DNA from: an uncultured Gammaproteobacteria bacterium
GTDB taxonomy: Bacteria; Pseudomonadota; Gammaproteobacteria; Steroidobacterales; JABDMI01
Reading direction: 5' to 3'
DNA length: 36,273 nucleotides
NCBI GenBank assembly: GCA_905479875.1
Contig: CAJQOG010000065.1
Span: 1-36,273 of the forward strand
Below the pieces are notes generated by a model, which searched no databases, was not told the origin of the DNA, and saw only the letters and a list, made by a program, of their open reading frames with translations. A program made the translations under genes and the position numbers. Positions 9,138 through 19,177 of this stretch are shown here, piece after piece; position 1 is the first letter of the stretch, and each line of letters starts with the position of its first letter.

Positions 9138-9167
9138 AAAAAAATAGGAACCTTAGGCTCCTATTTT
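9138..9167 (-). terminator. Rho-independent terminator downstream of ppa (minus strand)
   Basis: Minus strand aaaataggagcc-taa-ggttcctattttttt: imperfect hairpin plus T7 tract between ppa and bioY. Confidence 0.6.
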
Positions 9168-9185
9168 ATAAACATATTTCTAGAC

Positions 9186-9716
9186 TTACTTCTTTTTAGC
9201 ATTTTCAATCGATTCTGAAATGAATCGTTTGGCTTCTTTAGCATCACCCCAATGATCTACCTTAACCCACTTATTTGGTTCTAAGGCTTTATATTGTTCA
9301 AAGAAATGAGCAATACGATCAACCAAAATTTGTGGAAGATCAGTATAGTCATTTACATCATCATAGTATTTAGAAAGTTGTGGTGACGGAACAGCAACAA
9401 TTTTTTCATCTTGTCCAGCCTCATCAGACATAACCAATACACCAACTGGTCTAGCTGAAATAACACAACCTGGCATTACCGGTGTATTACCAACAACCAA
9501 TACATCAATTGGATCGCCATCGTCAGATAAAGTATGCGGAACAAAACCATAGTTACATGGATAACGCATAGCTGTTGAAAGGAAACGGTCAACAAAGATA
9601 GCACCACTTGCTTTATCCATTTCGTACTTAACTGGGTGACCACCTAATGGAACTTCGATGATTACATTAATATCATTAGGTGCATCATTACCGATGCTAA
9701 TTTTATCGACATTCAT
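9186..9716 (-). CDS. ppa: Inorganic pyrophosphatase (family I)
   Basis: [11 protein letters not shown] active-site signature, [31 protein letters not shown]. Confidence 0.95.
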   Translation of the reverse strand: MNVDKISIGNDAPNDINVIIEVPLGGHPVKYEMDKASGAIFVDRFLSTAMRYPCNYGFVPHTLSDDGDPIDVLVVGNTPVMPGCVISARPVGVLVMSDEAGQDEKIVAVPSPQLSKYYDDVNDYTDLPQILVDRIAHFFEQYKALEPNKWVKVDHWGDAKEAKRFISESIENAKKK

Positions 9717-9865
9717 GAGAATATAACTCTTTGTGCTTTTAGGCTTTTCGCCACTGTAAATAGGTAGAAGCTCAATTTCAAAGCTTCATAAACTGTAATG
9801 GCGCGTATTGTAATAGAGAATGGTAAACGTTTTGTAGAAAAATCGTTAAAAATATAAAGGACTAG

Positions 9866-9956
9866 TAGGGGTATGTTCCTGAGCCTGCCCAAAACAAAGG
9901 GTTGATACGCGAATCAACCCTTACTTTCAAAGGGTAGGCACGGAGACCTACCCCTA
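9866..9956. repeat. Palindromic GTAGGGG...CCCCTA intergenic repeat (MITE-like) with internal perfect hairpin
   Basis: Outer imperfect inverted repeats taggggtatgttcctgagcctgccc / gggtaggcacggagacctacccct(a); inner 10-bp stem aagggttgat-acgcga-atcaaccctt at 9897-9922. Confidence 0.7.
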
Positions 9957-9963
9957 GAGTTTT

Positions 9964-11487
9964 TCAGCCTAGGTCAAATTTAATTCCTTGAGCTAATGGT
10001 AATTCATCACTCCAGTTCAAAGTATTAGTTTGTCTACGCATATAAGCTTTCCATGCGTCAGAACCCGACTCTCTACCACCTCCGGTTTCTTTTTCACCAC
10101 CGAAGGCACCCCCAATTTCAGCGCCCGAAGTACCGATATTAACGTTTGCAATACCACAATCACTACCAATAGAAGATAGGAAGCGCTCTGCATGCTGCAT
10201 TTTGTCAGTAAAGATTGCTGAACTTAAACCTTGTACAACATTATTTTGCATGGCTATTGCATCGTCTAAATCTGAGAATGGGATTAAATACAATATCGGA
10301 GCAAAGGTTTCGTGTTGCACGATATCCCAATCATTTTCTGCGGTGGCTATTGTTGGTTGAACAAAGTTACCTGGGCCATCTAGACGCTTGCCACCAGATA
10401 GAATCTTACCACCAGCCGCTTTAACGTCTGCAACAGCTTTTTCAAACATAACTACTGTTCTTTCATCAATTAATGGACCCATTAGCGTGCCGTCTTTTAG
10501 AGGGTCACCAATTTTTACTTGCTTATAAGCTTTGACTAAAGTTTCAGTTAAGCTGTCCCAGTGATTTTCATGAATGAATACACGGCGAGTAGAGGTACAA
10601 CGTTGACCAGCGGTGCCTACTGCGCCAAATACAATGGCAGGTACTGCTAAGTCAAGATTAGCAAATTCATCAACGATAAGAGCATTATTGCCACCGAGTT
10701 CTAGTAATACTTTACCCATGCGTGACTGAACATTAGTTGCTACTTTTTTACCTACCGCACACGAACCAGTAAACGATACTAAGTTAACACTCTTATCATC
10801 AACAAAAATTTGAGCTAATTCATTGGTGCCATCATTGAAAAGTTGGAAAATTGGAGGAAAGCCAGCATCTTTTAATGCTTCATTACAAATGTTCTGTACC
10901 GCAATAGAAGTCAGAGGTGTTTTTGGTGAAGGTTTCCAAACGCTTACGTTGCCACAAATTGCAGCTAAGAACGAATTCCACGCCCAAACCGCAACTGGGA
11001 AGTTAAACGCCGATATGATTCCAACAATACCCAGAGGGTGCCATTGCTCATACATACGATGGTCAGGGCGTTCAGAGTGCATTGTGTAGCCATACATCAT
11101 GCGAGATTGACCAACAGCGAAGTCGGCGATATCAATCATCTCTTGAACTTCACCATCACCTTCTTGTTTGATCTTGCCCATTTCTAAAGCTACTAAGCTA
11201 CCCAGTTCATCTTTGTGCTTGCGTAAGGCTTCACCGCATAAACGAATAGCTTCGCCACGTAGAGGTGCAGGCGTTTTACGCCATACTTGATACGCCTCGA
11301 AAGAAGAAGCCATAACATCTGCATAATCATCTTTTGTTGCTGAATAAACGCTTGCGATTACGTCGCCAGTACTTGGATTAATAGAGTCTATTAACTGACC
11401 TTCAGTTCGAGTAGACCAACCAGCAACACCTGACCAAGTGCCAGAGTTTTTATCTTTAATACCAAGTTTTTTTAGAATGTCTTGCAT
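9964..11487 (-). CDS. amaB: ALDH7-family aldehyde dehydrogenase, probable aminoadipate-semialdehyde / piperideine-6-carboxylate dehydrogenase
   Basis: Antiquitin-like sequence: [92 protein letters not shown]. Confidence 0.8.
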   Translation of the reverse strand: MQDILKKLGIKDKNSGTWSGVAGWSTRTEGQLIDSINPSTGDVIASVYSATKDDYADVMASSFEAYQVWRKTPAPLRGEAIRLCGEALRKHKDELGSLVALEMGKIKQEGDGEVQEMIDIADFAVGQSRMMYGYTMHSERPDHRMYEQWHPLGIVGIISAFNFPVAVWAWNSFLAAICGNVSVWKPSPKTPLTSIAVQNICNEALKDAGFPPIFQLFNDGTNELAQIFVDDKSVNLVSFTGSCAVGKKVATNVQSRMGKVLLELGGNNALIVDEFANLDLAVPAIVFGAVGTAGQRCTSTRRVFIHENHWDSLTETLVKAYKQVKIGDPLKDGTLMGPLIDERTVVMFEKAVADVKAAGGKILSGGKRLDGPGNFVQPTIATAENDWDIVQHETFAPILYLIPFSDLDDAIAMQNNVVQGLSSAIFTDKMQHAERFLSSIGSDCGIANVNIGTSGAEIGGAFGGEKETGGGRESGSDAWKAYMRRQTNTLNWSDELPLAQGIKFDLG

Positions 11488-11524
11488 AATTTATTTCCGT
11501 TTTAAAATTTTGTAGATTTTTTCT

Positions 11525-11616
11525 GTATCCTCATTCGAATCGAGGATTTCACTATAGGGATCCCCAATCTAGTTGAGGATGACACATCATCGTCTAGTAG
11601 GACGATGGTGTGTCAT
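11525..11616. repeat. REPIN-like palindromic repeat cluster with an adjoining 16-bp-stem hairpin overlapping the 3' end of the upstream minus-strand CDS
   Basis: Minus strand GTCATCCTCAACTAGATTGGGGATCC...GAAATCCTCGATTCGAATGAGGATAC; hairpin atgacacatcatcgtc-tagtag-gacgatggtgtgtcat (11579-11616, one mismatch). Confidence 0.6.
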
Positions 11617-12764
11617 TTAGTTGGTTTGTATTTACCAGTCACAACCATTTCAAAAGAATCGTCTTTAGTACCGCCAGCAGCATAGTATTTACCAAAGCGA
11701 TTTTCAATAATGTCTTTTAATGGGAACTGCTCTTGTGTTACAAAACCTTTGTACTGACCAGGGTTTGATAGAATCAAATCCAATACAGCTGTTATACCTG
11801 ACGCTGTGGTTACTTGAATGGCAGACCATAAGTTACCAGCAATTACCTGAGGATAGACCTTGTTGATATAGATTTCTTCGCGAAACTCACCATTTTGCAA
11901 ACCATTTACTGAAACATAAACAATGACTACGTCTTGCACGGTACGTGGCACTGCATTTTCCAAAATGCGTTTAAGCGTATCGCGATCATGATTTAAACGT
12001 AAATCATTCATCAGTAAACGAACGATGTCACAATGCCCAGGATAACGCATGGTTTTATAGTTCATGTTTTGAACTTGGCCTTGATAAGTTTCACCAAGTG
12101 AACCCAAACCGCCAGAGGTATTAAATGCTTCGTATAATTCGCCATCAAGTTGAATGGTTTCTAAATGCTCTAGTGGTGGCACATCTACTGATTTACCGTC
12201 CATAATGCAATTACAAGGATTACCGTATTCATTTATTAATCCATCCGTAGACCAAGTTAAAGAATATTTAAGTACATTACTTGGGTTTTGTGGAAGAGCA
12301 CCAACACGTAATTTAACATCGCGAATTTCTTCGAAGTGCGTCATTAGTTCGTTTGCAGCAATGCTAATAAATCCTGGAGCAAGACCACATTGTGGAACGA
12401 AAGCTGCAGAAGAGCCCATGCTAAGCGCTTTTATCTGCTCGGTTACAGCAACATCTTCAGTTAAATCAAAATAATGAATCTCATTTTCCCTACACACTGC
12501 GCCTACATCTGGATTACAAAAATAAGGCAAGCTGGAAATAATAGCGTCAGTAGGGTGATCTTTTACATGTTTGGCAAGAGCTTCTTTATTTCCCGCATTA
12601 AACGAAAAAGCATGAATGTTTTTTAAACCGTGTAAATCAACCACCGATTGCGCAGCAGTATCACTAATATCTGCAATATCAATATGGTAATCGCCTGACT
12701 CGGCTAAAAGACCGGATATTAAAGTGCCAATTTTTCCGGCTCCTAAAACTAAAACTTTATGCAT
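11613..12764 (-). CDS. Saccharopine dehydrogenase / L-lysine 6-dehydrogenase family protein
   Basis: Rossmann start MHKVLVLGAGKIGTLISGLLA; family motifs CGLAPGFISI, EAFNTSGGLGSL, YKTMRYPGHCDIVRLL. Confidence 0.8.
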   Translation of the reverse strand: MHKVLVLGAGKIGTLISGLLAESGDYHIDIADISDTAAQSVVDLHGLKNIHAFSFNAGNKEALAKHVKDHPTDAIISSLPYFCNPDVGAVCRENEIHYFDLTEDVAVTEQIKALSMGSSAAFVPQCGLAPGFISIAANELMTHFEEIRDVKLRVGALPQNPSNVLKYSLTWSTDGLINEYGNPCNCIMDGKSVDVPPLEHLETIQLDGELYEAFNTSGGLGSLGETYQGQVQNMNYKTMRYPGHCDIVRLLMNDLRLNHDRDTLKRILENAVPRTVQDVVIVYVSVNGLQNGEFREEIYINKVYPQVIAGNLWSAIQVTTASGITAVLDLILSNPGQYKGFVTQEQFPLKDIIENRFGKYYAAGGTKDDSFEMVVTGKYKPTK

Positions 12765-13027
12765 GAAAACTCCCCAATAAATTACGTAACTAAGTAAAAA
12801 ATAGAAACTTATATTTTGTTACATGTGTGACTAACGCGACATTGTGCCTAGCTAAAACAGTTTTGGCTAGTTCAATTCAATAGAATTAGTTATTAATGCA
12901 ACTAAACTCTTCATTTTATTAGAGTTTTTTTTGCTAAAATCTACGGCCGCGCAAGAAAATTGCCAATTTTATGATAAATGTCTAAGAGACAAATATTGCA
13001 TTGCACTAAAACTAAAGTATCAAAATC

Positions 13028-14383
13028 ATGTCAGCAAAATTAAAACCTTTAAGCAAAAATACCAACTGGTCTCCAACATCTTGGCAGAGTAAAACCGCAC
13101 TCCAGCAAGCAAACTATCCAGACACAGATGCACTCAATTCAGTGGTAGATGAGCTTAGTACTCTACCGCCGCTAGTCACATCATACGAAATTGATCGTTT
13201 GCGTAGCGATATTGCAGAGGCACAACGGGGTGAACGATTTATATTACAAGGTGGCGATTGCGCTGAAAGCTTAAGTGAATGTAACTCTAATAAAATCGCC
13301 AAAACCCTAAAAGTATTATTGCAAATGAGTTTAGTGATGCGTTACGGTATGAAATTACCAGTGAGTGTTATTGGACGTATGGCAGGTCAATACGCTAAAC
13401 CTCGTTCTGCTGATTTAGAAACCATCGATGGGGTTACTTTACCTAGCTATCGCGGAGATTTAATTAATAAGGCGGCGTTTACTGAAGAAGCACGAGTTCC
13501 TGATCCGAAATTGCTTTTACAAGGTTATCAATATGCTGGATTAACTATTAACTTTGTTCGTTCTTTAATTGACGGTGGTTTTTCAGAAATTCGTCATGCC
13601 GATGATTGGAATTTAGATTTTGCTAGCCATTCAACTCAGGCTGATGAAGTTCATAGAATAGTTGAATCAATATTAGACTCCATTGGTTTGTTTGAAACAT
13701 TCAAAGGTGAGCAAGGTAGAACGCAAGCTAATCAAATGATTTACACAAGCCATGAAGGTTTGCATTTACATTACGAACAAGCTCAAACGCGTTTTTTAGA
13801 AAAACGACAAGATTGGTACAACTTATCGACTCATATGCCTTGGATAGGTGCTCGTACTGCTGATATAGATCACGCCCATGTTGAATACATGCGTGGTATT
13901 CGCAATCCAATAGGAATCAAACTTGGACCAGCCATGACACGTTCGTGGTTGTATGGCTTGTTAGATACTCTAAACCCTGATAATGAAGAAGGTCGTATTG
14001 TTCTTATTCATCGTTTTGGTGCAGATAAGATTGAACAACATTTACCTGAACTGATTTCAGCGGTACAAAATAAGGGTGCCAAAGTTCTGTGGATGTGTGA
14101 CCCAATGCACGGTAATACCGAAAGTACGGCAGATGGAATTAAAACTAGACGTTTTGACAACATCGCTAAAGAAGTTGATTTAGCCTTTAAAGTTCATAAA
14201 GCCAATAATTCTCGTTTAGGTGGTGTGCATTTTGAATTAACTGGTGAAGACGTTACTGAATGTACGGGTGGGGCTAGAGGTTTGGCCGATCACGAATTAA
14301 CTCGTGCGTATAAAACTCAAGTTGATCCACGTTTGAACTATGAGCAAGCTTTGGAATTGGCACTGAATATTATTAAGACATAA
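13028..14383 (+). CDS. Class II 3-deoxy-7-phosphoheptulonate synthase (DAHP synthase)
   Basis: Class II signatures: W.P.SW..K.A.Q...YPD, RFILQGGDCAES, RMAGQYAKPRS, LPSYRGDLIN, SHEGLHLHYE, WMCDPMHGNT, GGVHFELTGEDVTEC. Confidence 0.95.
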   Translation: MSAKLKPLSKNTNWSPTSWQSKTALQQANYPDTDALNSVVDELSTLPPLVTSYEIDRLRSDIAEAQRGERFILQGGDCAESLSECNSNKIAKTLKVLLQMSLVMRYGMKLPVSVIGRMAGQYAKPRSADLETIDGVTLPSYRGDLINKAAFTEEARVPDPKLLLQGYQYAGLTINFVRSLIDGGFSEIRHADDWNLDFASHSTQADEVHRIVESILDSIGLFETFKGEQGRTQANQMIYTSHEGLHLHYEQAQTRFLEKRQDWYNLSTHMPWIGARTADIDHAHVEYMRGIRNPIGIKLGPAMTRSWLYGLLDTLNPDNEEGRIVLIHRFGADKIEQHLPELISAVQNKGAKVLWMCDPMHGNTESTADGIKTRRFDNIAKEVDLAFKVHKANNSRLGGVHFELTGEDVTECTGGARGLADHELTRAYKTQVDPRLNYEQALELALNIIKT

Positions 14384-14406
14384 GAATATTTTATGCAAAA
14401 CTGATA

Positions 14407-14433
14407 AAAGGCTCAATTCATTGAGCCTTTTTT
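14407..14433 (+). terminator. Rho-independent terminator after the DAHP synthase gene
   Basis: aaaggctcaa-ttca-ttgagccttt then ttt. Confidence 0.8.
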
Positions 14434-14445
14434 AATGTCTAAGTT

Positions 14446-15054
14446 TTACAGAGTAATTGCTTTAAATTCACCGTTGCGTAAACCGTCAATTGACCATTCC
14501 GCTATCGAGTACCGAATGAGCCTTAAAGTGGGAAGGCCAACAGCGGCAGTCATGCGACGTACTTGTCGATTTTTCCCTTCTGTAAGGGTCAGTTTAATCC
14601 ATGAAGTTGGAATTGACTTTCGTTCACGAATTGGCGGCGTGCGTTCCCAAAGCCACTCAGGCTCATCGACCTGCTCAGCTAGAGCTGGAAGAGTAGAGCC
14701 ATCTTTTAGTTTTACTCCATTTTGCAAGGCTTTAATTGCTTCTACCGAAGCAATTCCTTCAACTTGAGCAAAATAGGTCTTAGGTTTTTTATATAGAGGG
14801 TTTGTAATGCGCGCTTGAAGTCGTCCATCATTGGTTAGTAGCAATAAACCTTCGCTATCAAAGTCTAAGCGGCCAGCAGCATAAACGTCTTTTACATCAA
14901 TAAAATCAGCCAATGTTTTACGGTTTTTCTGGCTTTCGTCGGTAAACTGACAGAGAACTTGAAAGGGTTTATTAAATAACACAATTTTTTGAACTGTAGG
15001 AGGCTCTTTTTTTAAGCCCTTTGTTGGTGATTTTTGTTTATTTTTATACATCAT
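14446..15054 (-). CDS. rluE: 23S rRNA pseudouridine synthase RluE-like (RsuA family)
   Basis: [33 protein letters not shown] (catalytic Asp motif), [34 protein letters not shown]. Confidence 0.9.
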   Translation of the reverse strand: MMYKNKQKSPTKGLKKEPPTVQKIVLFNKPFQVLCQFTDESQKNRKTLADFIDVKDVYAAGRLDFDSEGLLLLTNDGRLQARITNPLYKKPKTYFAQVEGIASVEAIKALQNGVKLKDGSTLPALAEQVDEPEWLWERTPPIRERKSIPTSWIKLTLTEGKNRQVRRMTAAVGLPTLRLIRYSIAEWSIDGLRNGEFKAITL

Positions 15055-15160
15055 GAACGTACACTATATAGAAATATAAATTAGAAGCAGTATAACTATT
15101 TATACAATTCTTGCAGTATTTGCTCACTAAGAGAATAAAGCAAAAAATTAAAACAAGGAA

Positions 15161-16885
15161 ATGAAAAATATGAGTTTGTTTAAGCGCAATCAATACACTT
15201 TCAAAAAGCAGTTACTTTCAGTTCTTATGGCTAGCTTTTTAGTTCTTTCTGGCTGCAGTGAATCGAAGCTCGAAACAGAGAATAAACTTGTTGCAGAAAA
15301 TACCAGAATTACAACGGATGGAACTGTCTTCTACAATCTACGCGGCTATACCTTTAAGAATAATGAATTATTAAAATTTGATTATTTGCATTTTGGAGAC
15401 AATGGCAAAGTCATTTCTGCAGGTATTGGCAAATATCCAAATGCAAAAACCATGCGTGATGCTAAAAACGCAGTCATGCTACCTGGTCTTATTGATGCTC
15501 ACGGCCATGTATCAAGCCTAGGCTTGGGGCATTTACAGATTGATTTAATGGGTGTGACTTCACTTGCTGATTCATTGAAGCAGCTAAAAGAATATGCAAA
15601 TGCAAATCCAGAGTTAGCAACAATTCAAGGTAGGGGTTGGAATCAAGAGCTTTGGACACCAGCCGAGTTTCCTACTGCAAACGATTTAGATTCTTTGGGC
15701 ATTGAAAAACCTATTATTTTGGGACGAGCAGATGGCCACGCAGTTTGGGTTAATACTGCAGCACTTGGTTTAGCTGAAATCGATAAAACTACAGCTAATC
15801 CTGCTGGTGGTGAAATTCTTCGTAATGCTGACGGTATCGCTACCGGCATATTAGTAGATACAGCTGAAAGTTTAATTCGAGAAAAATTACCTGCTACCAG
15901 CATGAATGAAAGTAAGTCTTACATTGCTGCAGCAATGCAGAATTTGGTTTCGCTAGGAATGACAGCTACACACGATGCTGGAGCCACTTTTGAAGAAACC
16001 AAGGCATACCATTTATTACAAAACGCCGGTGAAATGCCAATGCGTGTTTATGTAATGCTTTCTGGTATTGAAACGCAACGTGACTATGGTGCTGCTTATC
16101 AAAGCTTAGATGAAAAATTACATATCAAAGCGATTAAACTTTACGTTGATGGAGCCCTAGGTAGCCGTGGTGCAGCATTACTCGAAGACTATACTGATAG
16201 GCCAGGACAAAAAGGCTATGTTATAACAGAGCAAACGGTTCTTGAAGGCGCTATTCGTGAAGCACGACAGGATTACTACCAAGTAAATATTCATGCTATC
16301 GGAGACAGAGGCAATCGTATGGTTTTAGATGCGTTTAAAAACGCTGAAGCTGTTGAAAAAGAGCGACATAGAATCGAGCATGCTCAAATTGTGCATCCTG
16401 ATGATATTCCACGATTTAAAGAGCAGGGTATTATTCCAAGTATGCAGGGCATTCACGCTACATCAGATATGCATATGGCTGAAAAGCGCTTAGGACCAGA
16501 TCGTTTAGAAGGAGCTTATGCTTGGAAAACATTCTTAGATCAAGGCTCACGTATAGCCAATGGCTCAGATTTCCCTGTAGAGCGGCCAAATTTATTTCAT
16601 GGCTTACACGCCTCAGTGAGTCGTCAAAATAAAGATTCTATGCCTAGTGGTGGCTGGTTGCCTGAGCAACGTATGAGTCGCGAGCAAGCCTTACGGTCAT
16701 TTACTTTAGATGCCGCCTATGCTGCACATATGGATGACACGACTGGCTCTTTAGAAGCCGGAAAGTGGGCGGACTTTATATTATTGGATGAGGATTTCTT
16801 TACAATACCACGTGAAAATATTCATGCAATGCAAGTTAATGAAACCTGGGTTGGTGGTACGCAAGTCTATCAACGGAAAAAATAG
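15161..16885 (+). CDS. YtcJ-like amidohydrolase lipoprotein
   Basis: Lipobox FLVLSGC; MLPGLIDAHGHV, GRGWNQELW, ADGHAVWVNTAAL, NIHAIGDRGNRMVLDAF, RIEHAQIV, GSDFPVE. Confidence 0.85.
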   Translation: MKNMSLFKRNQYTFKKQLLSVLMASFLVLSGCSESKLETENKLVAENTRITTDGTVFYNLRGYTFKNNELLKFDYLHFGDNGKVISAGIGKYPNAKTMRDAKNAVMLPGLIDAHGHVSSLGLGHLQIDLMGVTSLADSLKQLKEYANANPELATIQGRGWNQELWTPAEFPTANDLDSLGIEKPIILGRADGHAVWVNTAALGLAEIDKTTANPAGGEILRNADGIATGILVDTAESLIREKLPATSMNESKSYIAAAMQNLVSLGMTATHDAGATFEETKAYHLLQNAGEMPMRVYVMLSGIETQRDYGAAYQSLDEKLHIKAIKLYVDGALGSRGAALLEDYTDRPGQKGYVITEQTVLEGAIREARQDYYQVNIHAIGDRGNRMVLDAFKNAEAVEKERHRIEHAQIVHPDDIPRFKEQGIIPSMQGIHATSDMHMAEKRLGPDRLEGAYAWKTFLDQGSRIANGSDFPVERPNLFHGLHASVSRQNKDSMPSGGWLPEQRMSREQALRSFTLDAAYAAHMDDTTGSLEAGKWADFILLDEDFFTIPRENIHAMQVNETWVGGTQVYQRKK

Positions 16886-16897
16886 TATCGAGTCGTT

Positions 16898-17701
16898 ATG
16901 ACTGAATTTATTTTTCAAAACGAAGGAGAATTACGTCTAGGATTTTTCTTTGGAATTCTAGTCATAATGGCTGCGTGGGAAATTATTTCACCACGCAGAC
17001 AATTAACTATTGATAAATCTACCCGTTGGTTAGCTAATCTTGGAATTGTTGTTTTGAATACAATAGTTATCAGATTGCTTTTTCCAGCTGCTGCAGTAGG
17101 GATCGCGTTTTATGCCTCTGAAAACAGTTATGGCTTATTTAATAATATAAATATACCAACTACTGCGATTGTTTTAGTGTCTATTATTTTGTTAGACATG
17201 CTGATTTATTGGCAACATGTTATTTTTCATAAAGTACCATTGCTATGGCGTATTCATAGGATGCATCACGCTGATCAGGATATAGATGTCACAACGGGTA
17301 GTCGTTTTCATCCGGTGGAAATTATCCTTTCTATGTTGATAAAGTTTGCGGCAGTAATAGCATTAGGTATTCCAATAGTTGCAATTATTATTTTTGAAAT
17401 AGTCTTAAATTTAACGGCCATGTTAAATCATAGCAATGTGAATTTGCCAATTTACTTAGATAGAATGATACGCAAGGTGATTGTTACGCCTGATATGCAT
17501 AGAGTTCATCATTCAGTTGTTCCCAAAGAAACTAATAGTAATTTTGGTTTCAATTTATCTGTATGGGACAAGTTATTTGGCACCTATTTAGCCCAGCCTA
17601 GCGAAGGTCATTTGGCCATGACAATTGGCTTAAGTGAGTATCGTGATTCCAGAGTGTCACAAGGGATAGATGAAATGCTCTTAATCCCATTTAAGAAATA
17701 A
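16898..17701 (+). CDS. Sterol desaturase / fatty-acid hydroxylase family membrane protein
   Basis: His clusters WQHVIFHK, WRIHRMHHAD, PDMHRVHHS characteristic of the family; multiple TM segments. Confidence 0.85.
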   Translation: MTEFIFQNEGELRLGFFFGILVIMAAWEIISPRRQLTIDKSTRWLANLGIVVLNTIVIRLLFPAAAVGIAFYASENSYGLFNNINIPTTAIVLVSIILLDMLIYWQHVIFHKVPLLWRIHRMHHADQDIDVTTGSRFHPVEIILSMLIKFAAVIALGIPIVAIIIFEIVLNLTAMLNHSNVNLPIYLDRMIRKVIVTPDMHRVHHSVVPKETNSNFGFNLSVWDKLFGTYLAQPSEGHLAMTIGLSEYRDSRVSQGIDEMLLIPFKK

Positions 17702-17740
17702 AATTAATAAACTTTTAGAATTAAGGATGGTCTTTAAGTT

Positions 17741-18574
17741 ATGCAAACTCTCTCAAAAATACTGACTATTATATTACTGATTAGCGTTAGCTCTCAAACA
17801 GCATATGCTGAATCACATTGGCAGAAGTTGGAGAGTGGGTTTCACTTAGGTGAATTTAAGACTAAGAAAAAAAGTGTAGTAGGCGATTCACTAATTACCA
17901 TTCTCAAGATTGACCCAAAGCAATGGGAATTAGATATTGTTACCGAAGCTGAAACCGGTGATAAAAACAATAAAACTGCAAAGCAGTGGAGTAAAAGCCA
18001 TGATTTAGTTGCAGTTATAAATGCAGGTATGTATGCCGCCGATTACTCTAAGCACATTGGTTATATGCAAACCGAGAGACATTTAAATAGCAAGCACATC
18101 AATAAATACCAATCCGTGGCTGCTTTTAATCCTAAGCCTGGTTCCAGATTTCCCGAGTTTCAAATTTTTGATCTAGATGAAGATCATCTTTCAATAGAAA
18201 ATATATTAAAAGATTACTCATCAGTCGTACAGAACCTAAGGCTCATTAAAAAACCAGGAGAAAACCGCTGGTCTAAGCAAAAAAAAATGTGGAGTGAGGC
18301 TGCCTTAGGTGAAGATGCCGAGGGCAATATACTATTTATTTTTTCGCGTTCGCCATTTAGTATGCATGAGCTAAATACTGAGCTTTTAAATCTGGATGTC
18401 AAGCTAGTAGCAGCACAGCATCTTGAAGGCGGGCCTGAAGCCCAGCTTTATTTTAAAGTAGGTGAGCTAGAGCAAGAAATGTTTGGTAGTTTTAAAACCT
18501 CATTCTTTGAGAAAGATAGTAATGTAATTGCATGGCCAGTTCCAAATGTGATTGGAGTTAGGAAGAAAAATTAA
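17741..18574 (+). CDS. Exported phosphodiester glycosidase (NAGPA-like) family protein
   Basis: Signal peptide; VAVINAGMYAADYSKHIGYM and C-terminal AQHLEGGPEAQLYF resembling NAGPA-domain LDGGGS-type ends. Confidence 0.65.
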   Translation: MQTLSKILTIILLISVSSQTAYAESHWQKLESGFHLGEFKTKKKSVVGDSLITILKIDPKQWELDIVTEAETGDKNNKTAKQWSKSHDLVAVINAGMYAADYSKHIGYMQTERHLNSKHINKYQSVAAFNPKPGSRFPEFQIFDLDEDHLSIENILKDYSSVVQNLRLIKKPGENRWSKQKKMWSEAALGEDAEGNILFIFSRSPFSMHELNTELLNLDVKLVAAQHLEGGPEAQLYFKVGELEQEMFGSFKTSFFEKDSNVIAWPVPNVIGVRKKN

Positions 18575-18581
18575 CATACAT

Positions 18582-19127
18582 ATGCAAAGAATTAATGTTA
18601 TTGGTACAAGTGGTAGTGGAAAGTCTTGGTTTGCAAAAAATCTGGCGACAAGGCTTAACTTCAATTATATTGAAATGGATGCTCTAAATTGGAAGTCAGA
18701 TTGGCAAGAGGCTAGTCCAGAAGATTTCTTAGCGGGCATTCAGCATGCTATATCAGGAAATTCTTGGGTTTTAGACGGAAACTATTCACGTACTAATGCT
18801 TTAAAGTGGGAACAAGCTGATACAGTTATTTGGATTGATTACGGCTTTTTTCTGACTTTCTATCAAGTGATCAAACGCTCATTTCAACGTGCTTGGTCTC
18901 AAGAAGAGTTATGGAAAGGTACTGGTAATAAAGAATCATTTAAACGAAGTTTCTTTAGTTCTGATTCTGTTATCCATTGGATGTTAATTAACTATAGGCG
19001 AAATAAAAAACGCTATGCTAGATTAATGTATCAACCGCCGAATTCAAATATAAAATGCATTCGTATTAGATCCCGTAAGGATGCTGAATTATTTTTAAAC
19101 ACTCAAAGAAAAAAGCAGGCCATTTAG
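18582..19127 (+). CDS. Adenylate-kinase-like P-loop NTPase (topology-modulation-like)
   Basis: Walker A GTSGSGKSWFA; MDALNWKSDWQEAS; WVLDGNYSRT; ATG at 18582 preferred over the upstream start in the ORF track. Confidence 0.75.
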   Translation: MQRINVIGTSGSGKSWFAKNLATRLNFNYIEMDALNWKSDWQEASPEDFLAGIQHAISGNSWVLDGNYSRTNALKWEQADTVIWIDYGFFLTFYQVIKRSFQRAWSQEELWKGTGNKESFKRSFFSSDSVIHWMLINYRRNKKRYARLMYQPPNSNIKCIRIRSRKDAELFLNTQRKKQAI

Positions 19128-19136
19128 CCTGCTTTT
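19111..19136. terminator. Bidirectional rho-independent terminator between convergent genes
   Basis: aaaagcaggc-cattta-gcctgctttt: 10-bp stem with A/T tracts on both sides. Confidence 0.75.
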
Positions 19137-19177
19137 GTAAGTTTTAATAGAATATAAATCCCTATTATCAAAGTTGC

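Noticed and set aside
10215-11089. Plus-strand ORFs 10215-10424 and 10823-11089 antisense to the aldehyde dehydrogenase
   Set aside because: They are shadow ORFs inside a well-conserved ALDH coding sequence, with no family resemblance or ribosome-binding context.
12978-13043. 22-codon ORF (MSKRQILHCTKTKVSKSCQQN*) overlapping the DAHP synthase start, considered as an attenuator leader peptide
   Set aside because: It has no Trp/Phe/Tyr codons, no visible Shine-Dalgarno and no terminator/antiterminator structure.
14435-14767. 110-aa plus-strand ORF antisense to rluE
   Set aside because: The minus strand encodes a clear RluE with catalytic motif; the plus ORF is low-information shadow sequence.
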